Shown here in pieces: positions 1 to 8,453 of a stretch of DNA of 64,000 nt. Both the position numbers and the translations under genes were made by a program. A model generated the notes under the pieces. The model was not told where the DNA came from and did no database searches. It saw only the letters and a list, made by a program, of their open reading frames with translations. This DNA is from Paraburkholderia fungorum. GTDB lineage: Bacteria > Pseudomonadota > Gammaproteobacteria > Burkholderiales > Burkholderiaceae. Numbering within the stretch: position 1 is the stretch's first letter; every line of letters starts with the position of its first letter. Where the stretch lies: NCBI RefSeq assembly GCF_902833645.1, contig NZ_CADFGE010000003.1:558001-622000 (forward strand), given 5' to 3'.

Positions 1-175
1 CTGCAGCGGGAGTGGCGGGGGCGGCCGCGCTGCCGGTCGCGGCGGTATTGTCGGCGCCGCCCAGCGCCGTGTCCGCGGCCGAAGCCGGCAGCGCCGCCGC
101 CAACCCGGTGCTGATAAGCAGCGTGCGGACGGCGCGCAGCGTGCGACCGCGCTGCGCACGCCGACATGCCTTCAT
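1..175 (-). CDS. Partial secreted protein, N-terminus only
   Basis: Reading the complement from the ATG at 175 gives an N-terminal export signal: an Arg-rich start (MKACRRAQRGR), a hydrophobic stretch (LLISTGLAAAL) and a likely cleavage at ASAA-D. An Ala/Thr/Pro-rich linker follows and runs off the window edge. About 58 codons are visible and no domain can be identified. It begins 19 nt after the glyoxalase-like gene on the same strand, so it is probably the last visible gene of the HD-XapX-glyoxalase operon. The function is unknown. Confidence 0.55.
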   Translation of the reverse strand, partial: MKACRRAQRGRTLRAVRTLLISTGLAAALPASAADTALGGADNTAATGSAAAPATPAA

Positions 176-194
176 CGGCGTGGTGACGGGTGCG

Positions 195-1142
195 TCACTG
201 GCCATCGTGCACTTCAGCAATGTAGCCGCCCGGGAATTCGAGTACCGCGGTCTTGCCCGACGCAGTGCTATACGCCGGATACAGCACCTTCGCGCCGGCC
301 GCTTGCGCGCGATCCAGCGTCTGCGCCAGATCGGCGACGCCGTAGCCGGTCGTTTCACGCCCGAACGGGAACGGCAGCTTGCCATCCGTCACGAATACGA
401 CCATGCGGCCAAAACCCGATGTGATCAGAATCTCGCGGACCGTCTCACCAGGGCGGCCGATCACGCCGGCGTCCGCATGCGGGTTATCCGACACCACCTT
501 ACCGTGCGAGAAGTGCACCCAGCGGCGCACGAAGTTGTTCGCCTCGTCGCGCGAGACGTACACGCGGTTATCCGGCACGCTTTGCAGCGGTGCGTAGTTC
601 GGCGCCTTGGTGTGCCAGTAAAGCTGCATCGTCAGGCCGCCCGGCCATTGAATGATCGCGTCCTTGCCGATCGGGTCGTCGAACGGTTCGACCAGCACGT
701 TAGCGCCGGCCGCACGCGCCGCCTTCACACCCTGATCGATGTCGGTGACGAGATAGCCGGTTCTCTCATTGCCGAACGGATACGGAATCGGCGTCTCGAA
801 GCCGAACACCGACAGCATGCCGACCGGCGTTTGCACGTACTGCGAGGCGGTCTTGCTCGGCGTCGGCGTCACGGTAAAGACCGCGCGCGGCGAGGCCTTA
901 CCGCCGAAGGTCGCGAGGAAGCTGTTGACGAACGCGTCGAGGTCGGCCGAAGCGACATACACGTGGGTGGTGTCGTACTGGGCGCCCACCGACACGTCGG
1001 GATGTTTCGCCAGCGCGATTTTGCCGGTGGATAGTTCCGGCGGACCGGCATCGGCGAAGGCGGAAGAAACCGGCGCCAACCCGATCAGCAGCGCGGCGGA
1101 AAGAAGCGCGACGGGGCGCAACCGTTGAAGGGACTTGAACAT
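195..1142 (-). CDS. Exported glyoxalase/VOC-superfamily protein
   Basis: A 315-residue protein with a Sec-type signal (about residues 1-31, hydrophobic LLSAALLIGLAPVSSAFA). Two similar halves follow, each ending in the VOC-like pattern of a GxxV/GAKVL turn followed by a 'FPGG' strand (QWPGGLTMQLYWH in half one, EFPGGYIAEVHDG in half two), as in glyoxalase/extradiol dioxygenase folds. The His and Glu near those strands could bind a metal. The start at 1142 is chosen because it puts the signal peptide at the N-terminus; a start 24 nt upstream is possible. It lies in a minus-strand operon behind XapX and HD-domain genes. The substrate is unknown. Confidence 0.8.
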   Translation of the reverse strand: MFKSLQRLRPVALLSAALLIGLAPVSSAFADAGPPELSTGKIALAKHPDVSVGAQYDTTHVYVASADLDAFVNSFLATFGGKASPRAVFTVTPTPSKTASQYVQTPVGMLSVFGFETPIPYPFGNERTGYLVTDIDQGVKAARAAGANVLVEPFDDPIGKDAIIQWPGGLTMQLYWHTKAPNYAPLQSVPDNRVYVSRDEANNFVRRWVHFSHGKVVSDNPHADAGVIGRPGETVREILITSGFGRMVVFVTDGKLPFPFGRETTGYGVADLAQTLDRAQAAGAKVLYPAYSTASGKTAVLEFPGGYIAEVHDGQ

Positions 1143-1249
1143 TTGATTACCCGATTGAATTAGCAACGTTTGAAGAGTCGGCCTCCGGCCGAGGCCATAT
1201 ATGCGATATGTGCGATGCCAGTGGAGCGTTGGTGCGCGTCGTCAAGCAG

Positions 1250-1516
1250 TCAACGCGCATCTGTATCCACCGCCGTTCTGGTGGCGCCCGGCGTCGCCGG
1301 CTGTTGCGCCGCGCCGTCCTTGGTCTGCCCGGCGACCTGCGTCGTGCTGGTCTGGGCGAACAGCTGCGCTTTCACCACCGGTATCGCGTGCTCGCCCAGC
1401 ACCATGCCGAGCAGACCGGCCAGCGCGATCAGCGGCGGCGCTGGCGATTGCACCTTGAGCAGCCAGTAGAGAAGTCCGACGCCAAAGCCGACGCCCAGTG
1501 AAATGATGTAGCCCAT
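1250..1516 (-). CDS. XapX (DUF1427) small membrane protein
   Basis: An 88-residue protein. Its N-terminal half has two hydrophobic segments (about residues 3-20 and 27-45) with the family-typical pattern GVGFGVGLLYWLL...SPAPPLIALAGLLGMVLGE. The C-terminal 35 residues are a hydrophilic Gln/Thr/Ala tail, probably cytoplasmic. XapX proteins are short two-helix membrane proteins of unproven function, often found beside hydrolase genes. It starts 28 nt after the HD-domain gene and precedes the glyoxalase-like gene on the same strand. Confidence 0.85.
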   Translation of the reverse strand: MGYIISLGVGFGVGLLYWLLKVQSPAPPLIALAGLLGMVLGEHAIPVVKAQLFAQTSTTQVAGQTKDGAAQQPATPGATRTAVDTDAR

Positions 1517-1544
1517 GGTGATCGTCCTTTCAATAAAACATCTG

Positions 1545-2186
1545 TCAATTCGGCCAGTCCGATCCCAGCACCAGTCCGCAAAAATTCAGCCGCCGATAGT
1601 TCGGATCCCAGCGGTCCAGCACATCGGCATTCACGGTCCCGAAAGTCGTTTCAGGACGATGCGCCATGCCACGCGCATACGCTTCGATCAGCTTCTTCTT
1701 GAAGCCCGATTCGCGCGGGTAGGCCTGCACGATCTCATCGCGCTGCTGCGCGGTGAATTCGTCGTAGCGCGCACCTCGCACATCCATCTGCACGCCGGCG
1801 CTAATCAGCGCAACCAGCGCTGACAGGTGCTCCGGAATGCCTGGCGTCGTGTGCAGGGCGATCCCCACCCAGACCTCTTCAATCTCGCGCCCGGCAATGT
1901 CGTACTGCTGCATGAACTCGCGCGCCGCGTTGGCGCCATCCACTTCAAACCGGTACGGCGACCCTTGATACTGTGAGTTCAGCCCGACGTTGTGGAACAT
2001 CGTGGCGACATACAGCAAATCCGGATCGAATGTCAGATTCTCGCGATATCCGGTGAGCGCCCCGAACAGAAACGACCGTAGCGCGTGATGGAACATCAAC
2101 TCGGATTCTGTGGTCCGCATAAGATCAGTTGCCGCCTGCGCCATGACTCCATCAGGGATGTCAACGCCGGCAATGGTTCTCTTCAT
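1545..2186 (-). CDS. HD-domain protein with altered HD motif
   Basis: A 213-residue protein resembling the HD-domain family related to cyanamide hydratase. It has an upstream His pair (H33-H34), the segment LLYVATMFHNVGL, then EVDGANAARE and a conserved IALHTTPGIPEH region with further His ligands. The central motif reads His65-Asn66 where the family has His-Asp; AAC at 1989-1991 is one transition from GAC. That could weaken metal binding. The start at 2186 is supported by GGAGGAG 6 nt upstream. It is first in an operon with XapX and the VOC protein. The substrate is unknown. Confidence 0.8.
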   Translation of the reverse strand: MKRTIAGVDIPDGVMAQAATDLMRTTESELMFHHALRSFLFGALTGYRENLTFDPDLLYVATMFHNVGLNSQYQGSPYRFEVDGANAAREFMQQYDIAGREIEEVWVGIALHTTPGIPEHLSALVALISAGVQMDVRGARYDEFTAQQRDEIVQAYPRESGFKKKLIEAYARGMAHRPETTFGTVNADVLDRWDPNYRRLNFCGLVLGSDWPN

Positions 2187-2333
2187 ATCGACTCCTCCGT
2201 GGCACCCCCCCGGCGCACCCCTGTGCACGTGCCGAACGGGCAGCGCAACCGGGCGACGTCCTGTCGCGTCAGCAGTCCAGGGGCCTATCCATTGCAGCGT
2301 AGCGAATTAAACCTATAAAGACTTTGGCGAATT

Positions 2334-2348
2334 CTTAAAAAGACTTAA
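2334..2348 (+). promoter_or_regulatory. CTTAA-N5-CTTAA direct repeat
   Basis: Two exact CTTAA pentamers 10 bp apart lie about 150 nt upstream of the HD-domain operon start, in AT-rich DNA. Similar pairs occur at 6639-6653 and 23280-23294. A one-turn direct repeat is the classic binding geometry of OmpR/PhoB-type winged helices, and three proteins with that domain are encoded at 20.7-29 kb. The link to them is inference. Confidence 0.35.
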
Positions 2349-2374
2349 TCGGCGCGTGTCCTGTGCAGATTGCT

Positions 2375-3844
2375 TTAAAGCGTCAGTTCATGGAAGCGCC
2401 GCACGCCATCGCGAATCCATTGCAACAAACCGCCCGAGCTCTCGTCGACATTGCTCGGCGATGCAAGCAGCATTTCCTCGGTGGCGTGGTGCTCCGACAA
2501 TAGCCGGCACATCTCGCGCGCCACCTCGGGGCGCCGCGCGAGCACCGGCGTCAAGGCGGTCTTGTCGAGCCGGAACACGGTGGCGCGCGTGAGCGCCCGC
2601 GCGATCACAGCGGTCTTCACGCCGGCTAGAATCCCCGACTGGCCGATCGAATCGCCCGGCGCGAGCCTTCGCAACTCGATCTCGGCGCCGTCCTTGGGCA
2701 GTATCACTTTCGCAATGCCGCGCGCCAGAATATGAAGCTCGTGGCCGGTCTCATCCGCCGCGGTGTAAATGGTCTCGTCCACGTCGAACTCGTGTCTGGT
2801 CAGCCGCTCTTCGAGCGCCGATATTTCGTCATCGTCGAGCGTCTGGAAGATCGTCACGTTGCGCAGCAAGCGGTGCTTTTCATCCGCGCCGCCGAGCGGC
2901 GGCTCCGGCACCGATAACGGCCGCAAGACGACACCGCGCGACAGCAGATGACGATGCGCGAGATCGAAAAGATCGTTACGTACATTGATCTTCTGGTCCA
3001 GCGAGTCGACATAGCAGACGATCTCGTACTCGATTGCGTCGTTCGTCGCGCGGCGCACGCTTACGGTGGGCTTGGGATCCCTCAGTACCCGCTCGGAGCT
3101 GTTCGCCGCATTGGCGAGCGCGGCCAATACAAGCGCCGGCCGGATCGACGGATTGACCGGCAGCATGACGCTGAGGCCGTGCGTATGCGACGGCTGATTC
3201 GCGTTGACGATATTGGTGCGCGCGGCCACGCTGTTCGGAATCACGACGAGATTGCCCTGACCGTTGAGCAGACTCGTCGCGCGCCAGTTGCTCTCGACCA
3301 CCTTGCCTTCCACATCGCCGATGGTGACCCAGTCGCCCAAACGGAACGGCTGCGTCGCATTGAGAACGATGCCGGAAAACACGTCGTTGAGCGTGCTTTG
3401 AATCGCCAGACCGAGAACGACCGCGAGCGCGCCGGAGGTGGCGAGCAGGCCCCGCACCGGCAGTTGCAACACGAATGCGATCGCGCCTACCGACGCGGCC
3501 AGAAACACCAGCGCGCCGAGCACGTCCTGAAACAGCCGCTCCTTGTGCCACGCCTCGGGCAACACCGCGCGATCCAGCATGATGGTCACGAGACGCGCGC
3601 CTTGCAGCCACCACACCACCTCCAGCACCTGCGCGAGCAGATGGCGCAGCCCCTCGTCCGGCCAGGGCGCCGCGCGCAGCGGGTTCATGCCGTAACTGAA
3701 CAGCACGTAGGTCGACAGCCCGAACATGAGCGCACGCAAAGCGAGACGAAGCTGGTCGTTGCGCCCGTCCAGAAAACGCCAGGCGAGAAAATCGAGGACC
3801 AGGATGCCCAGGCCAAACAGCACACCGTCAGTTAGCGTCGGCAT
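2375..3844 (-). CDS. MscS-family channel with C-terminal cNMP-binding-type domain
   Basis: A 489-residue inner-membrane protein. Hydrophobic helices occupy about residues 6-23, 36-52, 73-92 and 108-130. The pore-lining helix and MscS beta domain follow (about 135-265), with GLAIQSTLNDVFSGIVL and RLGDWVTIGDVEGKVVE. From about 335 to 450 comes a CRP/cAMP-type fold (VTIFQTLDDDEI, APGDSIGQSGIL). This matches the ligand-modulated mechanosensitive channel architecture, but I cannot tell which ligand binds, or whether any does. It starts 39 nt after the amidohydrolase gene, on the same strand, with a GAGG element upstream, and may be co-transcribed with it. Confidence 0.9.
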   Translation of the reverse strand: MPTLTDGVLFGLGILVLDFLAWRFLDGRNDQLRLALRALMFGLSTYVLFSYGMNPLRAAPWPDEGLRHLLAQVLEVVWWLQGARLVTIMLDRAVLPEAWHKERLFQDVLGALVFLAASVGAIAFVLQLPVRGLLATSGALAVVLGLAIQSTLNDVFSGIVLNATQPFRLGDWVTIGDVEGKVVESNWRATSLLNGQGNLVVIPNSVAARTNIVNANQPSHTHGLSVMLPVNPSIRPALVLAALANAANSSERVLRDPKPTVSVRRATNDAIEYEIVCYVDSLDQKINVRNDLFDLAHRHLLSRGVVLRPLSVPEPPLGGADEKHRLLRNVTIFQTLDDDEISALEERLTRHEFDVDETIYTAADETGHELHILARGIAKVILPKDGAEIELRRLAPGDSIGQSGILAGVKTAVIARALTRATVFRLDKTALTPVLARRPEVAREMCRLLSEHHATEEMLLASPSNVDESSGGLLQWIRDGVRRFHELTL

Positions 3845-3883
3845 CGAGGTCCTCGCTCGCGGGGTTGCACGAACCGGTGGAAA

Positions 3884-5752
3884 TCAGAACGCGAAACAAC
3901 TACAGCCCAACGCGCCCCAGAATCCGTTCGAATCGCTGACCGGCACGTTTTTTCGCCATGCCCAGCCATGCGCATGCGCGTGCACGCCGCACAGATTCAC
4001 GCAGCCGTCCACGCAGGCCACCGCTGTCGGCTTGTAACGGCTATAGCCGCCGAATTCGGCAACCGGCGACCACGACGGGCTAACCGGCAGATCAGGCGGC
4101 GCAAGCGGCGCGAATTCGTCGTCGGCGTACACAACCTTGCCGCCCACCACCGTCATGGCCGAGGTCAGGAACTTGATGCGGCTTTCGTCGATGGAAAAGT
4201 AGTCTTCGCTCAACACCGCGAAGTCTGCGAACTGGCCCGGAACCAGTGCGCCTTTGCGTTCCTCCTCGCTCGAGAACCACGCACTGCCCACCGTGTAACG
4301 GCGCAATGCCTCCATCCGGTCGAGCTTGTTTTCGTTGGTGTACATCGACGTGCCGCCGACCGTTTTGCCCGACACCATCCAGTAGAGCGAGACGAACGGG
4401 TTAAAGCTCGCGACGCGGGTGGCGTCCGTACCGGCGCCGACCGGCAGGCCGGCGTCGAGCATGTGCCGGATCGGCGGCGTGCGCTTCACGGCCTCCGCGC
4501 CATAGCGCTCGATGAAATACTCGCCCTGGAAGGCCATCCGGTGCTGGATCGCGATACCGCCGCCAAGCGCACGCACTCGTTCGATATTTTTCTGCGTGAT
4601 GGTTTCGCAGTGGTCGAAGAACCAGCGCAGCCCGTTAAACGGAATCTCGGCATTCACCCGTTCGAACACATTCAGGAAGCGCTCGATTGATTCGTTGTAC
4701 GTGGCATGGAGCCGGAACGGCCAGCGGTTTGCGACCAGCAGTTTGACGACCGCTTCCAGTTCGTCTTCCAGCGTGTCGGGCAGATCCGGACGCGGCTCGA
4801 GAAAGTCTTCGAAGTCCGCCGCCGAGAACACCAGCATTTCGCCGGCGCCGTTGACGCGCAGGAAATCGTCGCCTTCGCCCGGCTTGGTCATCTTCACCCA
4901 CTTCGCGAAGTCCTCGATTTCCTTCTTCGCGTTCTGCGTGAACAGGTTGTAGGCAATCCGTACCGTCAGTTCGCTTTTCTTCGCGAGGTCCATGATGACA
5001 GCGTAGTCATCCGGATAGGCCTGGTAGCCGCCGCCCGCGTCGATCGCGCTCGTCACGCCCAGACGGTTCAGTTCGCGCATGAAATGACGGGTGGAATTGC
5101 GTTGATCCTCCAGCCCGAGTTTCGGACCTTTTGCGAGCGTCGCGTACAGCAGGCCGGCGTTCGGCCGCGCGATCAGCATTCCGGTCGGGTTGCCGCGCCT
5201 GTCGCGCTGGATTTCCCCGCCGGGAGGATTCGGCGTGTCTTTGGTATAACCCACCGCACGCAGCGCCGCCGCATTCAGCAGCGCGCTGTCGTACAGGTGC
5301 AGGATGAACACCGGCGTATCCGGTGCAATGGCATTGATTTCTTCGAGCGTCGGGCCGCGCCGCTCGGCAAACTGGAATTCGTTCCAGCCACCCACCACGC
5401 GAACCCATTGCGGCGCCGGTGTGCGAGCCACCTGCTTCTTCAGCATGTCCAGCGCGTCGGCCAGCGAGGGCACGCCGTCCCAGCGCAATTCCATGTTGAA
5501 GTTCAACCCGCCGCGAATGATGTGCAGGTGGGAGTCGTTCAGACCGGGAATGACAGTCCGGCCTTTAAGGTCGACCTGCCGCGTATTGCCGTTCACGTGG
5601 CGCATCACGGCGTCGCGCGATCCCGCAGCGATAATGCGGCCGTCCGCGACGGCGAGCGAATCGGCAAAAGATCGCTTGTCGTCCTGCGTGGCGATCTTGC
5701 CGTTAAAGAAGACAACCTCGGCCGGCGTCGGCACGGAAGTATGGGAAGTCAT
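3884..5752 (-). CDS. YtcJ-type amidohydrolase
   Basis: A 622-residue metal-dependent amidohydrolase of the YtcJ-like branch. The N-terminal beta-sandwich (FFNGKIATQDD) leads to the barrel motif PGLNDSHLH (metal ligands H75, H77). Later come WFFDHCETI, IAIQHRMAFQ and the Asp-containing AGTDATRVASFNPF. The C-terminal NPGxxAD-type strand is seen as LVPGQFADFAVL. The tail is Cys/His-rich (VDGCVNLCGVHAHAHG, ending CSCFAF), which I remember from Burkholderia homologues. AGGA lies 5 nt before the ATG at 5752; an upstream ATG at 5764 is possible. It sits between isochorismatase-like and MscS genes; the substrate is unknown. Confidence 0.87.
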   Translation of the reverse strand: MTSHTSVPTPAEVVFFNGKIATQDDKRSFADSLAVADGRIIAAGSRDAVMRHVNGNTRQVDLKGRTVIPGLNDSHLHIIRGGLNFNMELRWDGVPSLADALDMLKKQVARTPAPQWVRVVGGWNEFQFAERRGPTLEEINAIAPDTPVFILHLYDSALLNAAALRAVGYTKDTPNPPGGEIQRDRRGNPTGMLIARPNAGLLYATLAKGPKLGLEDQRNSTRHFMRELNRLGVTSAIDAGGGYQAYPDDYAVIMDLAKKSELTVRIAYNLFTQNAKKEIEDFAKWVKMTKPGEGDDFLRVNGAGEMLVFSAADFEDFLEPRPDLPDTLEDELEAVVKLLVANRWPFRLHATYNESIERFLNVFERVNAEIPFNGLRWFFDHCETITQKNIERVRALGGGIAIQHRMAFQGEYFIERYGAEAVKRTPPIRHMLDAGLPVGAGTDATRVASFNPFVSLYWMVSGKTVGGTSMYTNENKLDRMEALRRYTVGSAWFSSEEERKGALVPGQFADFAVLSEDYFSIDESRIKFLTSAMTVVGGKVVYADDEFAPLAPPDLPVSPSWSPVAEFGGYSRYKPTAVACVDGCVNLCGVHAHAHGWAWRKNVPVSDSNGFWGALGCSCFAF

Positions 5753-5827
5753 GTCGGTCCTCATTGGGAGCGCTCCGCTTTTCATGCGCGGAGCTATTCA
5801 TGGGAAGCGGGCGCTCGTCGCGACTCG

Positions 5828-6517
5828 TTACTTCTTTGCCGGCACGGGTGCCAGAACTTCGTGGGCGCCCGTCGCGCGTTGCGCAGCCTTGTGCACCATG
5901 GTGTAGGCGTAGTCCACGCCCATCCCGTAGGCACCCGAATGCTCCTTGGCAATCGCCATGACTTCGTTGTACGTCTCCTTGTGCGCCCAATCGCGTTGCC
6001 ACTCCAGCAGCACCTGTTGCCAGGTCATCGGCACCACGCCGGCCTGAATCATGCGTTGCATCGCATAGTCGTGCGCGTCCTTGGACGTGCCGCCCGATGC
6101 GTCGGCGACCATATAGATTTCGTAGTCACCCTCGGCCATCGCGCAAAGCGCAAAGGTGTTGTTGCAGACTTCGGTCCACAGACCGGCCACCACCACCTTC
6201 TTGCGGCCGTTTGCAGCCAGCGAGTCGCGCACCTTCTGGTCGTCCCACGAATTCATGGACGAACGTTCAAGCACTTTGTGGCCCGGGAAGACGTCGAGCA
6301 ATTCAGGGAATGTGTAGCCCGAAAAGCTTTCGGATTCCACGGTCGTGATGGTGGTCGGAATGTTGAAAACGCGCGCGGCCTTCGCGAGGCCGACTACGTT
6401 GTTCTTGAGAACCTGGCGGTCGATGGACTGGACGCCAAAAGCCATTTGCGGCTGTTGGTCGATGAAGATGATCTGCGAGTTAGCAGGCGTCAGCACTTCG
6501 AGTTTCGGATTTGCCAT
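5828..6517 (-). CDS. Isochorismatase-family cysteine hydrolase (YcaC-like)
   Basis: A 229-residue protein of the isochorismatase-like (cysteine hydrolase) superfamily. Near the N-terminus IIFIDQQPQM carries the catalytic Asp. Mid-protein LERSSMNSWDD corresponds to the region holding the basic residue. VVVAGLWTEVCNNTFAL carries the nucleophilic Cys and the cis-peptide-type G-x-x-T-E-V turn. The extra C-terminal segment (WQQVLLEWQRDW...) resembles YcaC relatives. It probably leads an operon with the amidohydrolase 75 nt downstream. Natural substrates of YcaC-type members are not established. Confidence 0.87.
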   Translation of the reverse strand: MANPKLEVLTPANSQIIFIDQQPQMAFGVQSIDRQVLKNNVVGLAKAARVFNIPTTITTVESESFSGYTFPELLDVFPGHKVLERSSMNSWDDQKVRDSLAANGRKKVVVAGLWTEVCNNTFALCAMAEGDYEIYMVADASGGTSKDAHDYAMQRMIQAGVVPMTWQQVLLEWQRDWAHKETYNEVMAIAKEHSGAYGMGVDYAYTMVHKAAQRATGAHEVLAPVPAKK

Positions 6518-6638
6518 GGCGTTGTACGTCCTATAGGTGGTTTGGTGAACATGGGAGGAGATGCCGCACGTGTTTCAGGTGCGAGGACAACTGAGGCCCA
6601 GTCTATCCACGGCAGTTCTGCGAGTCCTTGGCAGAGTC

Positions 6639-6664
6639 CTTAATAGTTCTTAAATAAACCTTGG
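6639..6664 (+). promoter_or_regulatory. CTTAA/CTTGG direct-repeat array
   Basis: CTTAA (6639), CTTAA (6649) and CTTGG (6660) are spaced by 10 and 11 bp, with another CTTGG at 6627. The array lies in the 308-nt gap between the divergent isochorismatase-like gene (start 6517) and dps (start 6826), and could serve either. The period and pentamer match the pairs at 2334 and 23280. No other element stands out in this gap. Confidence 0.35.
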
Positions 6665-6825
6665 CGCGCGAGATCTTCGCGCGGCCATGACGCGGACATC
6701 CGGATTGGCGCTTCAGAACATTTCATGTTTTCTGCAGGACTTTACTTGCGCCGCATTCCTACAATGCAAGCGCTTGAAGTCAGACATTCACACGCTGCCG
6801 CACTCGACCATGACAAGGACTCGCT

Positions 6826-7344
6826 ATGACAGAAGCGCTTACCGCAGCCGCCCATCGCGCGGCCCCGCTTAACACCCCGACCCGCCTGACCGAAGACGCG
6901 ACCCGCGATATCGCCGCCGCGCTGACAACGTTGCTGGCCGACGTATTCGCGGTGTATCTGAAGACGAAAAACTTCCACTGGCATATGTCGGGGCCGTACT
7001 TCTGCGACTATCACCTGTTGCTCGACGAGCAATCGGATCAGATCTTCGCGACGACGGACCCGATCGCGGAACGCGCCCGCAAGCTAGGCGGCAAGACGCT
7101 GCATTCCACCGGCCAGATCACGAAGTTGCAGCGAATCCTCGACAACGACGCGGAGTACGTGACGCCGAGCGACATGCTGGCGGAATTGCGTGAGGACAAT
7201 CTGGCGCTCGCCGGCTACATGCGTGAGACGCATTCGCTGTGCAGCGAATACAACGATGTCGCGACGGCCAGCCTGCTCGAAAACTGGATCGACGAGGCCG
7301 AACGGCGCGTCTGGTTTCTGTTCGAATCGGGACGCCACGCGTAG
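6826..7344 (+). CDS. dps: Dps-family DNA-binding ferritin-like protein
   Basis: A 172-residue mini-ferritin. The Dps ferroxidase signature is present: KTKNFHWHMSGPYFCDYHLLLDE with its two histidines, followed by the acidic QSDQIFATTDPIAERARKLGG helix. The protein should assemble as a dodecamer, oxidise Fe(II) with peroxide and protect DNA. The N-terminal 20 residues are flexible and lack the Lys-rich tail of E. coli Dps, so direct DNA binding is less certain. The start has AAGGA 6 nt upstream. It converges with the LysR gene ending at 7415. Confidence 0.93.
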   Translation: MTEALTAAAHRAAPLNTPTRLTEDATRDIAAALTTLLADVFAVYLKTKNFHWHMSGPYFCDYHLLLDEQSDQIFATTDPIAERARKLGGKTLHSTGQITKLQRILDNDAEYVTPSDMLAELREDNLALAGYMRETHSLCSEYNDVATASLLENWIDEAERRVWFLFESGRHA

Positions 7345-7414
7345 GACTGCTTAAGCGGGTGCCGCGCAACCTGCGGTGAGAACCGAGGTGACGCGCGAGC
7401 AGGGCACCCACCGT

Positions 7415-8335
7415 TCAGCCTTCGAGGGCAGCGTGAAGACGTGCTTCGAGAAACTGGATAAGTGCCCGCACCTTACTGGACTGGCGGCGATTGGGAAGGT
7501 AGGCGGCGTACACGAACGCATCGCCTGGATGGGGACTCGCATCGAATTGCTCCAGCAGGCGCATGAGGCGTCCCGCGCGAATCTCGGCGGCGACGTGCCA
7601 CTCCGGCAGCAACGCAATGCCGCGTCCCGCCAGCACGGCTTCGAGCAGGATGTCGAGATTGTTCGACAGCAGATGACCACGCACGTCGACGCGCTGCTGC
7701 GCGTCGTCGCGCCGGAAAGTCCAGACCTGCCGGGAGCGATAGCCGCCGCCGTATGCGAAGCGAAGGCACTCGTGAGCGCCCAGTTCCTCCGCAGTTCGTG
7801 GCGTGCCGTTGCGTTCGAGGTAGTCGTGGCTTGCCACCACGTAGCGCGGATTGTCCGCCAGCTTTTTGACAATCAGGTTGGCGTCGCGATCGAGCAGGCC
7901 GATCCGGATCGCGACATCGATCCGCTCGAGCGCGAGGTCGACAAAGTGATCGGCAACGACCACATCGAGAAAGACGCGGGGATGGGCCGAGAGAAACGCC
8001 GCCAGGTGCGGTGCGAGCCGCAGGCGGCTATAGGTGGACGGCACCGCGATGCGCAATGCGCCGACCGGCGACGCGCCGCTGTCGAACACGCTCTCGTCAG
8101 CCTCGGCCAGCTCGTCGAGCACCTTGCTGACCTGTTCGGCGTAAGCAATGCCGGCGTCCGTGAGGCTGACCTTTCTCGGGGTACGGGTCAGCAGCGCAGT
8201 GCCAAGGGAGGCTTCCAGCGCGTCCATCAAGCGTGTGACCGAGGAGGTGGCCACCCCAAGGCGTTGGGCGGCTTTCGAGAAGCCGCCGGCGTCCGCCACC
8301 TCCAATAGCGTTTTCACCGCGAGGAATTTGTCCAT
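7415..8335 (-). CDS. LysR-family transcriptional regulator
   Basis: A 306-residue LTTR. The N-terminal winged HTH is clear (LAVKTLLEVADAGGFSKAAQRLG...SSVTRLMDALEASLGTALL), followed by the linker helix and a two-lobe effector domain containing the ARYVVASHDYLERNGTP-type strand. The start at 8335 is chosen because GGAAAG lies 3 nt upstream and it aligns with the HTH; the longer reading frame upstream overlaps the divergent promoter. It is transcribed away from the FrnE-like/monooxygenase/MFS genes and probably controls them through the repeat at 8358-8374. Confidence 0.9.
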   Translation of the reverse strand: MDKFLAVKTLLEVADAGGFSKAAQRLGVATSSVTRLMDALEASLGTALLTRTPRKVSLTDAGIAYAEQVSKVLDELAEADESVFDSGASPVGALRIAVPSTYSRLRLAPHLAAFLSAHPRVFLDVVVADHFVDLALERIDVAIRIGLLDRDANLIVKKLADNPRYVVASHDYLERNGTPRTAEELGAHECLRFAYGGGYRSRQVWTFRRDDAQQRVDVRGHLLSNNLDILLEAVLAGRGIALLPEWHVAAEIRAGRLMRLLEQFDASPHPGDAFVYAAYLPNRRQSSKVRALIQFLEARLHAALEG

Positions 8336-8357
8336 GATCTTTCCGGCTTCCGATTTG

Positions 8358-8374
8358 GTTGCGAAAAACGCAAC
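8358..8374 (+). promoter_or_regulatory. Probable LysR operator
   Basis: A perfect inverted repeat, GTTGCG-AAAAA-CGCAAC, in the 118-nt gap between lysR and the DsbA-like gene. It contains the T-N11-A core (T8360, A8372) typical of LysR recognition sites. A second copy of the right arm (AAACGCAACG) appears near 8407-8416, which could be the activation half-site. Confidence 0.55.
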
Positions 8375-8453
8375 GCCAGCTTGCATTTTATCCCCATTCA
8401 ACGATCGAAACGCAACGTATAAGCTGCATCCATTACCTAGTGAGGGGTGCAAC

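Noticed and set aside
4706..6643. 645-codon plus-strand ORF
   Set aside because: It is antisense to the amidohydrolase and isochorismatase-like genes, Arg/His-rich without domains, as expected of shadows in high-GC DNA.
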